Source: Cupriavidus numazuensis
GTDB lineage: Bacteria; Pseudomonadota; Gammaproteobacteria; Burkholderiales; Burkholderiaceae
Assembly: GCF_905397435.1 (NCBI RefSeq)
Contig: NZ_CAJPVI010000017.1
Coordinates: 62,001-126,000 of the forward strand
Reading direction: 5' to 3'
DNA: 64,000 bases
Shown: in pieces, positions 9,738 through 19,269 of the stretch
How positions within the stretch are numbered: position 1 is the stretch's first letter
Layout of the letters: each line of letters starts with the position of its first letter
The notes under the pieces: generated by a model
What the model saw: the letters and a program-made list of their open reading frames with translations, nothing else
Database searches by the model: none
What the model was told of the DNA's origin: nothing
Program-made: the position numbers and the translations under genes

Positions 9738-10427
9738 CTACTCCATGGCGATGCGCAGCCCCGCCGCGGTGGCGAGCGGGCACAGGAACAGCGACAGCGC
9801 CAGGCACGCGCCCAGCAGCGAGAACTGCGGCATCACATCGAGCCCGGCATCGGCCGCGGCGCCCGCGCTCGCGCCGAACACCAGCACCGGCACGCACAGT
9901 GGCAGTACCAGGATGCATAGCAGCACGGCACCGCCGCGCACGCCCAGCGTAAGCGCGGCACCGACCGCGCCGATCAGGCTCAGCGCCGGCGTGCCGACCA
10001 GCAGCGATGCCGACAGTAGCAGCGCGGACCCGGCGGGCAGGCTGTACTGCTGCGCCAGCAGCGGCGTGAGCAGCAGCAACGGCAGCCCGCTGGTCAGCCA
10101 GTGCGCGCAGATCTTCGCCAGCACCAGCAAGGCCAGCGGTTGCGGCGAAAGCAGCAACTGGTCGAGACTGCCATCGGCGTACTCCTGAGCGAACAGCCGC
10201 GACAGCGACAACATCGACGCCAGCAGCGCCGCCACCCACAGGATGCCCGGCGCGAGCGCGCGCAGTTGCTGCGGTTCGGGGCCGATGGCTAGCGGGAACA
10301 GGCTCGCGGCGATGACAAAGAACACCACGCTGCCAAGCAGGCTGCCGCGCCGCCGCCAGGCGAGCGACAGGTCGTGCATGACAATGGCGCCAAGGGTCGC
10401 GAGCATGGCGCGGTCAGACGGGCGCAA
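9738..10427 (-). CDS. ccmB: Heme exporter protein CcmB, ABC permease
   Basis: A 229-residue membrane protein with about six hydrophobic segments and the CcmB signature FAQEYADGSLDQLLLSPQPL near residues 78-97. It is the permease partner of CcmA in the complex that drives release of heme-loaded CcmE. Its start lies 14 bases inside ccmA, suggesting coupled translation. Confidence 0.95.
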   Translation of the reverse strand: MRPSDRAMLATLGAIVMHDLSLAWRRRGSLLGSVVFFVIAASLFPLAIGPEPQQLRALAPGILWVAALLASMLSLSRLFAQEYADGSLDQLLLSPQPLALLVLAKICAHWLTSGLPLLLLTPLLAQQYSLPAGSALLLSASLLVGTPALSLIGAVGAALTLGVRGGAVLLCILVLPLCVPVLVFGASAGAAADAGLDVMPQFSLLGACLALSLFLCPLATAAGLRIAME

Positions 10428-11094
10428 GCGCTTGCGCGCCGCCGATTTGGAGCACTTCGCCGCCGCCGGGCAACAGCCGGTGCGTGGCGATTACCGCCAT
10501 GCCGCCGTCGCGCAGGTGCTCGCCAAGCAGGTCGTGAAAGCGGGCGGCCGATTCGTCATCGACCGAGGTGAGCGGTTCGTCGAGCAGCCAGAGCGCACGC
10601 CGGACCCGCGCCAGCCGCGCCAGCGCGACGCGGCGGCGCTGGCCTTGCGACAGCGTCCGCACCGGAACGTGCATGGCCTTTCCGATGCCGAGCCGGGAGA
10701 GCGCCGCGCGCACCGCCTCGTCCGACTGCTGCAGGCCGGCGAGCCGCGCCGCGTAGCGCAGATGCTCGCCTGCGGTCAGGTCCGTATCGATGCCGTCGGC
10801 ATGGCCCAGGTAGGCGAGTGACTGCAGGTAGGCCGGATCGCCCGCGCGCACGGCTCTGCCAAGCCAGCTGACGCTGCCCCCTGACGGCTGCAGCAGCCCG
10901 CTCAGTACGCGCAGCAACGAAGACTTGCCGCTGCCGTTCGGACCCATGACCTGCACCAGGCCACCGGGTCCGACTCCGAAGTCGATGCCGTCAAAGACCG
11001 GGCGCCCCCCGCGCGCGAACGCCAGCTCGCTGGCCCGCAACGCCGGGCCACCGGCAATGCCATCACAGGAGAGCCCGGGAGAGGGGATCGGCAC
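10414..11094 (-). CDS. ccmA: Heme exporter ATP-binding protein CcmA
   Basis: A 226-residue ABC ATPase. Walker A is GPNGSGKSS at residues 51-59, the signature is LSQGQ at 148-152, Walker B is LWLLDEP at about 168-174, and the switch histidine is in ATHR. It powers the CcmABCD complex. It begins three bases after the napC stop, so the ccm genes are probably co-transcribed with the nap genes. Confidence 0.95.
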   Translation of the reverse strand: MPIPSPGLSCDGIAGGPALRASELAFARGGRPVFDGIDFGVGPGGLVQVMGPNGSGKSSLLRVLSGLLQPSGGSVSWLGRAVRAGDPAYLQSLAYLGHADGIDTDLTAGEHLRYAARLAGLQQSDEAVRAALSRLGIGKAMHVPVRTLSQGQRRRVALARLARVRRALWLLDEPLTSVDDESAARFHDLLGEHLRDGGMAVIATHRLLPGGGEVLQIGGAQALAPV

Positions 11095-11097
11095 GCG

Positions 11098-11694
11098 CTA
11101 TTTTTCCTCGGCCTTTGACACGTCGGGCAGGTGGTGGGCAATGCCCTTGTGGCAGTCGATACAGGTCTTTTCCTTGTTTTCCAGGTAGGTCGAATGCATG
11201 GCCTGCGCGCGCGGGCTCTGGCGCGTGAAATCCATCGACTGGTAATCGTGGCAGTTGCGGCATTCGAGCGAATCGTTGGCCTTGAAGCGCGCCCACTCGT
11301 GTTGCGCCAGCACCAGGCGGTGTTCCTGGAACTTCTCTCGCGTGTCGATCGTGCCGAAGATCTTGGCCCAGACCTCCTTGGACGCCTGCATCTTGCGCGC
11401 CATCTTGGTGGTCCAGTTGTGCGGCACATGGCAGTCCGAGCACTTGGCGCGCACGCCGCTGCGGTTGGTGAAGTGGATGGTGCCTTGCAGTTCCTGGTAG
11501 ACGTTGTCGCGCATCTCATGGCAACCGGTGCAGAACTGCTCGGTATTGGTCAGCTCCAGCGCAGTGTTGAACGCGCCCCAGAACATCACCCCGGCGATGA
11601 AGCCGCCCAGCGTCAGGAAGCCCAGGCTGAAATAGGCGCTGGGCCGGTTGATGGTCCGCCAGTAGCGCTTGATGAGATCCAGCATGGCGCGCAC
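11098..11694 (-). CDS. napC: Cytochrome c-type protein NapC, tetraheme quinol dehydrogenase
   Basis: A 198-residue NapC/NirT protein with one N-terminal membrane anchor (about residues 21-42). Four CxxCH heme sites are visible at residues 55-59, 85-89, 145-149 and 178-182. NapC oxidises membrane quinol and passes electrons to NapB. There is no napGH here, so NapC is the only visible quinol entry. It lies just before ccmA, whose products mature its hemes. Confidence 0.96.
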   Translation of the reverse strand: MRAMLDLIKRYWRTINRPSAYFSLGFLTLGGFIAGVMFWGAFNTALELTNTEQFCTGCHEMRDNVYQELQGTIHFTNRSGVRAKCSDCHVPHNWTTKMARKMQASKEVWAKIFGTIDTREKFQEHRLVLAQHEWARFKANDSLECRNCHDYQSMDFTRQSPRAQAMHSTYLENKEKTCIDCHKGIAHHLPDVSKAEEK

Positions 11695-11706
11695 CTGTCT
11701 TGTTGT

Positions 11707-12207
11707 TTATTTGCCCGCGCTCTTGGCGCCTGGCTTGCGCTTGAGCATTGTTTCCACATCGACGAAGCTGTTGCCCACGAGCGGTTTGGCGTCAGCCTGC
11801 GGCACATGGCATTGCGTGCAGAAGTAACGCCGCGGCGAGACATCGGCCAGCACATTGTTGTCGCGGTCCATGTAATGCGTGATGCTGACCGGAATGGCCT
11901 GCGTCTCTTCGGTGCGCGTGCGCGCATGGCAGAACATGCAGCGGTTGAAGTCCTTGTCGAGCTGGTAGCCGTCGATCTTGTGCGGGATCGTCGGCGGCTG
12001 CATGGTGTAGTTGCGCGTGCGCCGGATATCCTTGTTCTCGGTCGGGTACAGGATCGGGGCCTTGGTCTCGTTGGCCACGGGCGTGGGGCCACGCATGGCG
12101 TCGACCACGCCCTGCGCGCCGGCGGGCGCGGCTGCGAACATGGCGAATGCCGCCAGCAGCCAGGTACACAAGGCCAGCAGCGGTGCCCAGGATCGGCTCG
12201 GCATCAT
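11707..12207 (-). CDS. napB: Periplasmic nitrate reductase electron-transfer subunit NapB
   Basis: A 166-residue diheme cytochrome c. A signal peptide occupies about residues 1-32 (cleavage after PAGAQ). Heme sites are CMFCH at 90-94 and CTQCH at 130-134, with axial-ligand candidates His76 in PHKIDGYQ and His111. It carries electrons from NapC to NapA in the periplasm. The start used is ATG at 12207, behind GGAGACGCC. Confidence 0.96.
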   Translation of the reverse strand: MMPSRSWAPLLALCTWLLAAFAMFAAAPAGAQGVVDAMRGPTPVANETKAPILYPTENKDIRRTRNYTMQPPTIPHKIDGYQLDKDFNRCMFCHARTRTEETQAIPVSITHYMDRDNNVLADVSPRRYFCTQCHVPQADAKPLVGNSFVDVETMLKRKPGAKSAGK

Positions 12208-12238
12208 GGCGTCTCCTTTTGTAGGTTGGCGTGGGCGG

Positions 12239-14734
12239 CTACACCTTGACGATCTTCACCGCGCACTTCTTGTAGTCGGTCTGCAGCGAGATCGGGCAGG
12301 TCGCGTCGAGCGTGACCTTGTTGATGAGCTGGCTTGCATCGAACCACGGCACGAACACCAGGCCACGCGGCGGTGCGTCACGGCCGCGTGTTTCCACGCG
12401 CGAACGCATGCGGCCGCGCCGCGACACCACTTCGACCTCGACACCGCGCCGCAGCCCCATGGCCTTGGCGTCTTCGGGATGCATGAACACCACGGCGTTG
12501 GGGAAGGCCCGGTACAGCTCGGGCACGCGCCGCGTCATCGAGCCGGAATGCCAGTGTTCCAGCACGCGCCCTGTGGCGAGCCAGAACGGGTATTCCTTGT
12601 CCGGCGATTCAGGTGGCGGCTCATACGGCAGCGCGAAGATCACGGCCTTGCCGTCGGGGTTGCCGTAGAACTGGAAGCCGGTGCCGGCCTTGACATACGG
12701 ATCGCTGCCTTCGCGGTAGCGCCAGCGTGTTTCCTTGCCATTGACCACGGGCCAGCGCAAACCGCGTTCCTCGTGGTAGCGGTCGAACGGCGCCAGGTCA
12801 TGACCATGCCCGCGGCCGAAGCTCGCGTATTCCTCGAACAAGCCTTTCTGCACGTAGAAGCCGAATGCCTTGGATTCGGCATTGTGGTATTCGGTGCTGA
12901 CTTCCTTGATCGGGAACTTGTCGACCTGGCCGTTGCGGTACAGCACGTCGAACAGTGTCTTGCCCTTGTATTCGGGCTTCTTTGCCACGAGTTCGGCGGG
13001 CCAGACTTCTTCGACCTTGAAGCGCTTGGAAAACTCCATGAGCTGCCAGAGGTCGGAGCGCGCATCGCCCGGCGCATCGACAAGCTGGTGCCAGAACTGC
13101 GTGCGGCGTTCGGCGTTGCCGTAGGCGCCTTCCTTTTCCACCCACATCGCGCTGGGCAGGATGAGGTCCGCCGACAACGCCGTCACGGTCGGGTACGCGT
13201 CCGACACGACGATGAAGTTGGCGGGATTGCGGTAGCCCGGCAGGGCTTCCTCCATGATGTTGGCCGCCGCCTGCATATTGTTGTTGACCTGCACCCAGTA
13301 CGCGTTGAGCTTGCCGTCCTTGAGCATGCGGTTCTGCAGCACGGCGTGGTAGCCCGGCTTGTCGACGATGGTGCCCGGCGGCAGCTTCCAGATGCGCTCG
13401 GCTTCCTCGCGGTGCTTGGGGTTGGTGACCACCATGTCGGCCGGCAGCCGGTGCGAGAACGTGCCGACTTCGCGCGCGGTGCCGCACGCGGACGGCTGCC
13501 CGGTCAGCGAGAACGGGCTGTTGCCTGGCGTGGCGATCTTGCCGGTCAGCAGGTGGACGTTGTAGACCATGTTGTTGACCCAGCTGCCGCGCGTATGCTG
13601 GTTGAATCCCATGGTCCACAACGACATCACCTTGACGTTGGGGTCTGCGTACAGCTCGGCGAGCTGCTTGAGCTTGTCCTTCGGTACGCCGGAGAGCTTG
13701 CTGACGTAGTCGGCGTCGTATTTGGAGACGAACTTGGCGAACTCGTCGAAGGTGATGGGCTTCGAATCGCCGGGATTGGCCGCGTTCTTTGCGGCCTTCT
13801 GCAGCGGGTGGTCAGGACGCAGGCCGTAGCCGATTTCGGTCACGCCTTCCTTGAACACCGTGTGCTTGTTGACGAAGTCCTTGTTGACCTTGTTGTTCTG
13901 GATGATGTAGTTGGCGATGTAGTTGAGCATCGCCAGGTCGGTCTGCGGCGTGAAGATGATCGGGATATCCGCCAGGTCGAACGAGCGGTGCGTGAAGGTG
14001 GACAGCACCGCTACGCGCGTCTTCGGGTGGCTCAGGCGCCGGTCGGTGATGCGCGTCCACAGGATCGGGTGCATCTCCGCCATGTTCGAGCCCCACAGCA
14101 CGAACGCGTCGGCGGCCTCGAAATCGTCATAGCAGCCCATCGGCTCGTCCATGCCGAAGGTGCGCATGAAGCCCTGCACGGCCGATGCCATGCAATGACG
14201 TGCATTCGGGTCGATATTGTTGGAGCGGAAGCCCGCCTTGTAGAGCTTGGACGCCGCGTAGCCTTCCCACACCGTCCACTGGCCGGAGCCGAACATGCCC
14301 ACCGCGGTCGGGCCTTTTTCCTTGAGTACGCGCTTGAACTGGCGCTCCATCTCGTCGAACGCCTGGTCCCACGTGACCGGTGCGAATTCGCCGTTCTTGT
14401 CGTACTTGCCGTTCTTCATGCGCATGAGCGGCTTGGTGAGCCGGTCCTGCCCGTACATGATCTTCGACAGGAAGTAGCCCTTGACGCAGTTCAGGCCCTT
14501 GTTGACCTCGCACTGCGGGTCGCCCTGCGTGGCCACCACCTTGTTGTCGCGCACGGCCACCGTGACGCCGCAGCCCGTGCCGCAAAAACGGCATGGCGCC
14601 TTCGACCATTTCAGCTTGGTGACTTCGCTGTCGGTGACGAAGTTGGCGGCGTCGGCCGCAAGCGGGATGCCGGCAACCGACGCTGTCGCGGCGATCGCGG
14701 TCTGCTTAATGAAATCCCGACGAGAGACTGTCAT
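12239..14734 (-). CDS. napA: Periplasmic nitrate reductase catalytic subunit NapA
   Basis: An 831-residue molybdopterin oxidoreductase that reduces nitrate to nitrite in the periplasm. The Tat signal [10 protein letters not shown] is at residues 4-13. The 4Fe-4S ligands are Cys48, Cys51, Cys55 and Cys83, and the molybdenum ligand is Cys181 in [10 protein letters not shown]. The C-terminal cofactor domain contains [20 protein letters not shown]. Length and spacing match typical NapA. Its start overlaps the napD gene by 29 bases. Confidence 0.97.
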   Translation of the reverse strand: MTVSRRDFIKQTAIAATASVAGIPLAADAANFVTDSEVTKLKWSKAPCRFCGTGCGVTVAVRDNKVVATQGDPQCEVNKGLNCVKGYFLSKIMYGQDRLTKPLMRMKNGKYDKNGEFAPVTWDQAFDEMERQFKRVLKEKGPTAVGMFGSGQWTVWEGYAASKLYKAGFRSNNIDPNARHCMASAVQGFMRTFGMDEPMGCYDDFEAADAFVLWGSNMAEMHPILWTRITDRRLSHPKTRVAVLSTFTHRSFDLADIPIIFTPQTDLAMLNYIANYIIQNNKVNKDFVNKHTVFKEGVTEIGYGLRPDHPLQKAAKNAANPGDSKPITFDEFAKFVSKYDADYVSKLSGVPKDKLKQLAELYADPNVKVMSLWTMGFNQHTRGSWVNNMVYNVHLLTGKIATPGNSPFSLTGQPSACGTAREVGTFSHRLPADMVVTNPKHREEAERIWKLPPGTIVDKPGYHAVLQNRMLKDGKLNAYWVQVNNNMQAAANIMEEALPGYRNPANFIVVSDAYPTVTALSADLILPSAMWVEKEGAYGNAERRTQFWHQLVDAPGDARSDLWQLMEFSKRFKVEEVWPAELVAKKPEYKGKTLFDVLYRNGQVDKFPIKEVSTEYHNAESKAFGFYVQKGLFEEYASFGRGHGHDLAPFDRYHEERGLRWPVVNGKETRWRYREGSDPYVKAGTGFQFYGNPDGKAVIFALPYEPPPESPDKEYPFWLATGRVLEHWHSGSMTRRVPELYRAFPNAVVFMHPEDAKAMGLRRGVEVEVVSRRGRMRSRVETRGRDAPPRGLVFVPWFDASQLINKVTLDATCPISLQTDYKKCAVKIVKV

Positions 14735-15044
14735 CGTCGATCTCCTCGTTCATGGCTTCGGCGTCTTCGTTGTGCTGATAGACCAGGGTGGCCGACAGCA
14801 CGCCTTCGAGCTGGTGAAGGCAGGTCAGCTGCGCGGCAACGGCGCGGGAGGAGGGGGCTTCGACGGTGACGACCAGCTTGCCGGTATCGCTGGCAGCATG
14901 GATCTCCACGCCCGTCATGGCTTCGACGGCGGCGCGCACGCGGCTCACGCTGTCAGGATGCGCGTACACGACGATCCCGGCGATATGCCATTCCTCGCCG
15001 GTGGAGACCGGCCCGATGGGGATAATGGGTCTTGCAGCTGGCAT
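14706..15044 (-). CDS. napD: NapA signal-peptide chaperone NapD
   Basis: A 112-residue cytoplasmic protein with the NapD ferredoxin-like core ([15 protein letters not shown], then [18 protein letters not shown]). NapD binds the Tat signal of NapA and holds export until cofactor insertion. The reading frame extends 29 bases into napA, which favours coupled synthesis of chaperone and client. Confidence 0.92.
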   Translation of the reverse strand: MPAARPIIPIGPVSTGEEWHIAGIVVYAHPDSVSRVRAAVEAMTGVEIHAASDTGKLVVTVEAPSSRAVAAQLTCLHQLEGVLSATLVYQHNEDAEAMNEEIDDDSLSSGFH

Positions 15045-15136
15045 GCGGTAACTCCAGCTAAAGGCCGTTTAATTCTGTATTGCAGCCTTTTTATGGTTGC
15101 CCTGGATGCACTCTCTCTGGCGAGGTGGCTCCGGAC

Positions 15137-15304
15137 TCAATGCGAAGGTGGGCCGCTGATGAGCTGGCTCATCCAGACAATGAAGCCGTAACCGGCCACG
15201 GTGATGACCGAAAGCACCGGTACCATCACCGCGGTAAGAAACAGGAAGCTGCGCAATTCTTCCTTCTTGCGCTGCGGATCTTCGACGCCGCCTTTTTCCA
15301 TCAT
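15137..15304 (-). CDS. napE: NapE family small membrane protein
   Basis: A 55-residue protein starting MMEKGGVEDPQRKKEELR, with one membrane helix at about residues 20-48 and the tail SGPPSH. The charged KKEELRSF head followed by a single helix is typical of NapE, whose role in the nitrate reductase operon is not established. It is the first gene of the nap-ccm block, about 90 bases upstream of napD. Two tandem ATG codons make the exact start (15304 or 15301) uncertain. Confidence 0.85.
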   Translation of the reverse strand: MMEKGGVEDPQRKKEELRSFLFLTAVMVPVLSVITVAGYGFIVWMSQLISGPPSH

Positions 15305-15553
15305 GGCTTGATGTAATGGGTGGGGCCTTTCGTGCGGCAGGCTTGATATGTGTTACCCATTAAAGAAAGCAGGTGCCAAGGTGTCAAGACTGCACCTGCT
15401 TGCAGCGCCGCAGAATGCCGGAGCACGCGCGTCAGTCCAGCCGGATCGGGCCGTATTCTCGCTGCGCCCGGCGCCACTGGATGGGCTTTGCGGCGATGGC
15501 AGCGCGAGCGGGCGCTTGCGGTGTGGCGCAAGCGACTCGCGGACGGCTCCGGA

Positions 15554-16105
15554 TCAGTGTACGTCATGCATTGCGCCGCCCCGGGCCGCAGCTACGGATC
15601 GGGGCTTGCCGTGTTCGGGGGGCACGGTGGGGCGCATCGCAGACAGCGCAGCGAGGTCAAGTTCGTCGAGTTGTGCGTCGCGCCAGGTGGCGCCGTCCCA
15701 GCGCTGGAAGCGCAGTTCAGCCAGTGGCACCTGCGCCACCACGCCGAGCCAGTCGGTCGGGCTGGCGCCGCGGCGCAGCCCGGCCGAAACCATGGCCATG
15801 GCTTCCGGGATGTCGATATCGGCCAGGCGCGTGACCGCGGGCCACGGCACGAGACGGCTATCCGAGGCGGGCAGGCCGAAGCGGAACACGCCGTCCTTCT
15901 CGGGGAAGGCAGTCCTGGCGGCGGGGTGGCGTTTCCAGCCGGTCCTGGCGGTCGACGGCTCCCATGTTTGCTGGCGCGAAAACCACAGCACGCCGAGCGA
16001 CGCCGTGGCGTGCAGCGATCTTGCGGGAATCAGCAAGCCGGATTCGGAGATGGCTGGCAACCTCGTGCCGACCGTGTAGTGCCAGACGAAGTTGGTGGGT
16101 TTCAT
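15554..16105 (-). CDS. Conserved hypothetical protein, 183 aa
   Basis: The start at 16105 has a strong AGGAGGACTTGTC ribosome site. The N-terminus reads FVWHYTVGTRLPAISESGLL, followed by VLWFSRQQTWEPSTA. This layout (WHYT, a residue stretch resembling I-x-x-S/D-G, then WFS and WEP) resembles a family of uncharacterised bacterial proteins. No signal peptide or membrane segment is seen. It stands alone between napE and the MalT-like regulator. No function is assigned; a distant ADP-ribosyltransferase-like fold is only a guess from the HYT start. Confidence 0.75.
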   Translation of the reverse strand: MKPTNFVWHYTVGTRLPAISESGLLIPARSLHATASLGVLWFSRQQTWEPSTARTGWKRHPAARTAFPEKDGVFRFGLPASDSRLVPWPAVTRLADIDIPEAMAMVSAGLRRGASPTDWLGVVAQVPLAELRFQRWDGATWRDAQLDELDLAALSAMRPTVPPEHGKPRSVAAARGGAMHDVH

Positions 16106-16263
16106 GACAAGTCCTCCTGTTCAACACCTCCAGCTTGGGCGCGAATCCTTGCCTGGACAAGCAAGTTTATGAGGCATTGTGCAATGCGGAATAGTGGGGA
16201 GGCGTCGGCGTCGCCCTGCCAGGCCGGTTCGTGCGTCAATGTGCGCAGACCGGCCTGTGCGCT

Positions 16264-19014
16264 TCACGGGATCAGGCCGCGAGAGCGCCCGATGGCGACA
16301 GCCTCTGTGCGGTTCTGCGCGCCGAGTTTGGTGTTGATCTTGCGCAGGTGTGACTTCACCGTCAGTTCGGAGAGAAAGAGCTTCTCCGCAATCGCTCGGT
16401 TGCGCAGGCCTGCCGACAGCATCTGCAGCACTTCCAGTTCGCGCGCCGTGAGGCTGTCCGACAGGCCGGCCACCAAAGTGGGTTCCGCTTCGTTGGCGAC
16501 AGGCGCGCCCGGCAGCTTTGCCAGCAGCCGCGTGACGAACTGCGGAGCAATGCCCAGGCCCGCCGCTTGTGCCTGGTATGCCGAAGCCCAACTGCGTACC
16601 AGCATGGCCACACGCTCCCCTTCATCGAGGAACGAGCGCACAAAGCCTTCGTGGCTGGCCAGCCGCAGCGCTTCGGTGATTTCCTGCAGCGCCTCGTCGC
16701 GCCGCGCAAGGCCGTCGAGCGCGGCGGCGCGCAGGATGCGCAGCTTGATCAGGCGCCAGTAGCGCTGATGCGCGATGGCGGCGCCAATGGCTTCGTCCAG
16801 TGCGACGAGTGCCACGGCATGCTGCCCCTGCGCGATTTCCAGGCGGCGCCGCGTGATCGACGGGCGGTCGATGTCATTGGCATGGCCGGCGGTATCGAGT
16901 GCTTCCCAGCCGCCATACAGATCGACTGCGCGCAGCGCCTGCTCGGCGGCTTCGAGCCGGCCTTCGAGCGTGGCCACGCGGGCGCGTTCGAGCCACGCCG
17001 AGCACACCGACCGTTCGGCGTTGATCTGCTGGCCGAGCAGTTCGAGTTCGGCCAGCACGCGCAGCCACTGTTCCTTGTCGCCGCGCAGCAGCGCCAGGCG
17101 CGCGCTCAGCACATGGCAGCCGATTACCGAGTCGGGCGGTCCGTTGGCCTTGGTGTAGGGCAGCGCGTCGGCGAGCAGCCGCGCCATCTCGTCCAAAGCA
17201 TCGTTCTCGTACAGCGCCAGCGACCACGAGGTGTCGATCGCGGGCTTGTCACCGGTGACGTCCCCCCTCGTGTCGTTCCACGTGCGGGAAGATGCGGTGT
17301 GGAAGCGTGCCAGCGCGTTGCCGAGTCGGCCCTGCACCAGGTCGATGAGGCCTTCCAGGCAATCGGCGATGCTGCGCATGAATACCGAGCGCTCATCGGC
17401 ACCGCGCTGGATCGCGCGCGACAGCACGCTGCGCGCGTCGTCGTAGCGGTGCGTGCAGATCAGGCTGTAGGCGAGCGAGTTGGCGAGGATGCAGTACTGG
17501 AACAGGTCGTCGGGCCCCAGCCGGTTGATCTGCACCGTGCTGGCCTGGCGGCAGGCGTCAACCTGATCGGTCATGACGAGCAGCACGCAGCGGATGGTTT
17601 CCGCCTCCACGGCGAGCGGCTCGCTGCCCCCGCTGCCCTCACTGGCTTCGAGCGCCTGGATCGCCTCGACGGCCTGCAGGGCATCGGCATAGCGCCGGTT
17701 GAGCAGCAATGCCCACGCTCGTGCCAGCCGCAGGCGCGGATGGCGCGCCAGCGCTTCGGGGCGGATCGGGTCGAGCCAGCGCACCAGCAACCGGACGCGG
17801 CCGGCGCTCAGCAGCGCATCGGCCTGCCGTGCGATCTCGGGCAGCGCTTCGTCGTGCAAGCCGGCCTGGAGCAGGTGGTCCACCGCCGGCACGGGTCGGT
17901 TGTGCTCCAGGTACCAGCGCGCCGCCGCGCGGTGCAGGTCCGTCGCACGGCCCGGCTGTTGCAGGTCGAGCCGGTGCTGCAGGAAGCCGGCAAAGAGCTG
18001 GTGGTAGCGATACCAGGTGCGGTCGCCGTCCAGCGGGAACAGCAGCAGGTTGGCGCGCTCGAGGTAATCGATCATCGCGCGGCTGTCTTGCCGGCCCGTG
18101 ACGGCGTCGCATAGCGACGCGCTGAGCTGCCCGAGCACGCTGGTTTCGAGCAGGAAGGACCGGCAGGCATCGCTTTGCTGCGCGAGGATGTCCTCGGCCA
18201 GGTATTCGGCCAGTTCGAGGTTGGTGCCGGAGAACGAGGCCACGAAGGCCGCATGGTCCGTGCGCGTCTGCAAGGACAGCGTGGCCAGGTAGATCGCGGT
18301 GGCCCAGCCTTCGGTGCAGCGGTGCAGCGTGGCGATCTCGCTGTCGCGCAGCGGCAGGTGGCAGCGCTCGCGGATCAGCGCGGTGGCTTCCTCCAGCGTG
18401 AAGCGCAACTGCGCAGGGTGGATCTCGAGCAGGTGCCCGCGCGCCCGGATGCGTCCCAGGCCGATTTCGGGCGTGATGCGCGAGGCGATGACCAGCGTGC
18501 CGCACGGCGGCATGGCTTCGACGAGTTGCTGTACGAAGTTCAGCACAGACGCGCTCTGTACGGTCTCGAAGTCGTCGAGCAGGATGCTGAACGGCAGCAC
18601 GGCGCCTGCCACCTGTTCGATGATGCGGTGCGCAAGCCGCGGCCCGGTCGTGTCATCGGCGGGCGCGGCGGCGCGCGCGGCCTTGCGCTTGCCATTCAGG
18701 GCCTGCAGGCCGGCGTCGAGGTGGACCAGGAACCGTTCGAGGTCGTTATCGCCGCCGTCCACGCGCAACCATGCCGTGCTGCGCTGGCGCGCCGCGCATT
18801 GGGCCGCGTATTGCTGCATCAGCGTGGTCTTGCCAAAGCCGGCTGCCGCGCGGATCAGGATCAGCCGCGCCGCGCTGGCATCGAGCATGCCCTGTACGAG
18901 CTGCGGTCGCGGCAGGGTCGTCGGACCGCTGGCCGGCGGCACGAGCTTCGACGCCACCAGCCCGCGAGTGGGAGGGGGGGCAGGCAAGGGGATGTCCTCT
19001 ACTCCTTTGTGCAT
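16264..19014 (-). CDS. MalT-like LuxR family ATP-dependent transcriptional regulator
   Basis: A 916-residue STAND-type regulator. The P-loop AAAGFGKTT is at residues 56-64, followed by an NB-ARC-like ATPase region with ILLDDFE. TPR-like helical repeats fill the middle, and a LuxR helix-turn-helix is at about 850-905 (LTARELEVLQMLSAGLRNRA, then IAEKLFLSELTVKSHLRKI). Such proteins bind an inducer and ATP, oligomerise and activate nearby promoters. It is divergent from the acyl-CoA ligase operon across 255 bases, so it is the likely activator of that ten-gene cluster. Confidence 0.9.
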   Translation of the reverse strand: MHKGVEDIPLPAPPPTRGLVASKLVPPASGPTTLPRPQLVQGMLDASAARLILIRAAAGFGKTTLMQQYAAQCAARQRSTAWLRVDGGDNDLERFLVHLDAGLQALNGKRKAARAAAPADDTTGPRLAHRIIEQVAGAVLPFSILLDDFETVQSASVLNFVQQLVEAMPPCGTLVIASRITPEIGLGRIRARGHLLEIHPAQLRFTLEEATALIRERCHLPLRDSEIATLHRCTEGWATAIYLATLSLQTRTDHAAFVASFSGTNLELAEYLAEDILAQQSDACRSFLLETSVLGQLSASLCDAVTGRQDSRAMIDYLERANLLLFPLDGDRTWYRYHQLFAGFLQHRLDLQQPGRATDLHRAAARWYLEHNRPVPAVDHLLQAGLHDEALPEIARQADALLSAGRVRLLVRWLDPIRPEALARHPRLRLARAWALLLNRRYADALQAVEAIQALEASEGSGGSEPLAVEAETIRCVLLVMTDQVDACRQASTVQINRLGPDDLFQYCILANSLAYSLICTHRYDDARSVLSRAIQRGADERSVFMRSIADCLEGLIDLVQGRLGNALARFHTASSRTWNDTRGDVTGDKPAIDTSWSLALYENDALDEMARLLADALPYTKANGPPDSVIGCHVLSARLALLRGDKEQWLRVLAELELLGQQINAERSVCSAWLERARVATLEGRLEAAEQALRAVDLYGGWEALDTAGHANDIDRPSITRRRLEIAQGQHAVALVALDEAIGAAIAHQRYWRLIKLRILRAAALDGLARRDEALQEITEALRLASHEGFVRSFLDEGERVAMLVRSWASAYQAQAAGLGIAPQFVTRLLAKLPGAPVANEAEPTLVAGLSDSLTARELEVLQMLSAGLRNRAIAEKLFLSELTVKSHLRKINTKLGAQNRTEAVAIGRSRGLIP

Positions 19015-19269
19015 GGCTTATCCGACGCGTCTGACTGCAGTTTTGCCTGATTTGTGATCAATTCTACGCATATCGGCCATCGGAATCAGGAAAAACGCGA
19101 TTGTTCCACGCCCGGATACGCCTGTCGTAGTTCTTTCGAACGATTCGGCACCCGCCGGGATTTTCCTCCCTTCGACGGACGACAGCCGACAGTGCGGCTC
19201 CTAAAGTGGCCGACTACAGCGGGGCGCCACGCCCGCCCCGCCGCCAACGCACTCCGGAGACTTCGCAGT

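Noticed and set aside
12011..14869. A 952-codon open frame on the plus strand opposite napA and napD
   Set aside because: It is rich in Arg, His, Val and Glu, has no domain resemblance, and lies exactly antisense to napA, whose cofactor motifs are unmistakable. Long antisense frames are expected in GC-rich DNA.
15305..15370. Possible NarL heptamer (TACCCAT at 15354-15360) and FNR-like site before napE
   Set aside because: Only a single heptamer matches and no paired inverted copy is present. No TTGAT-N4-ATCAA site is found. Chance occurrence cannot be excluded.
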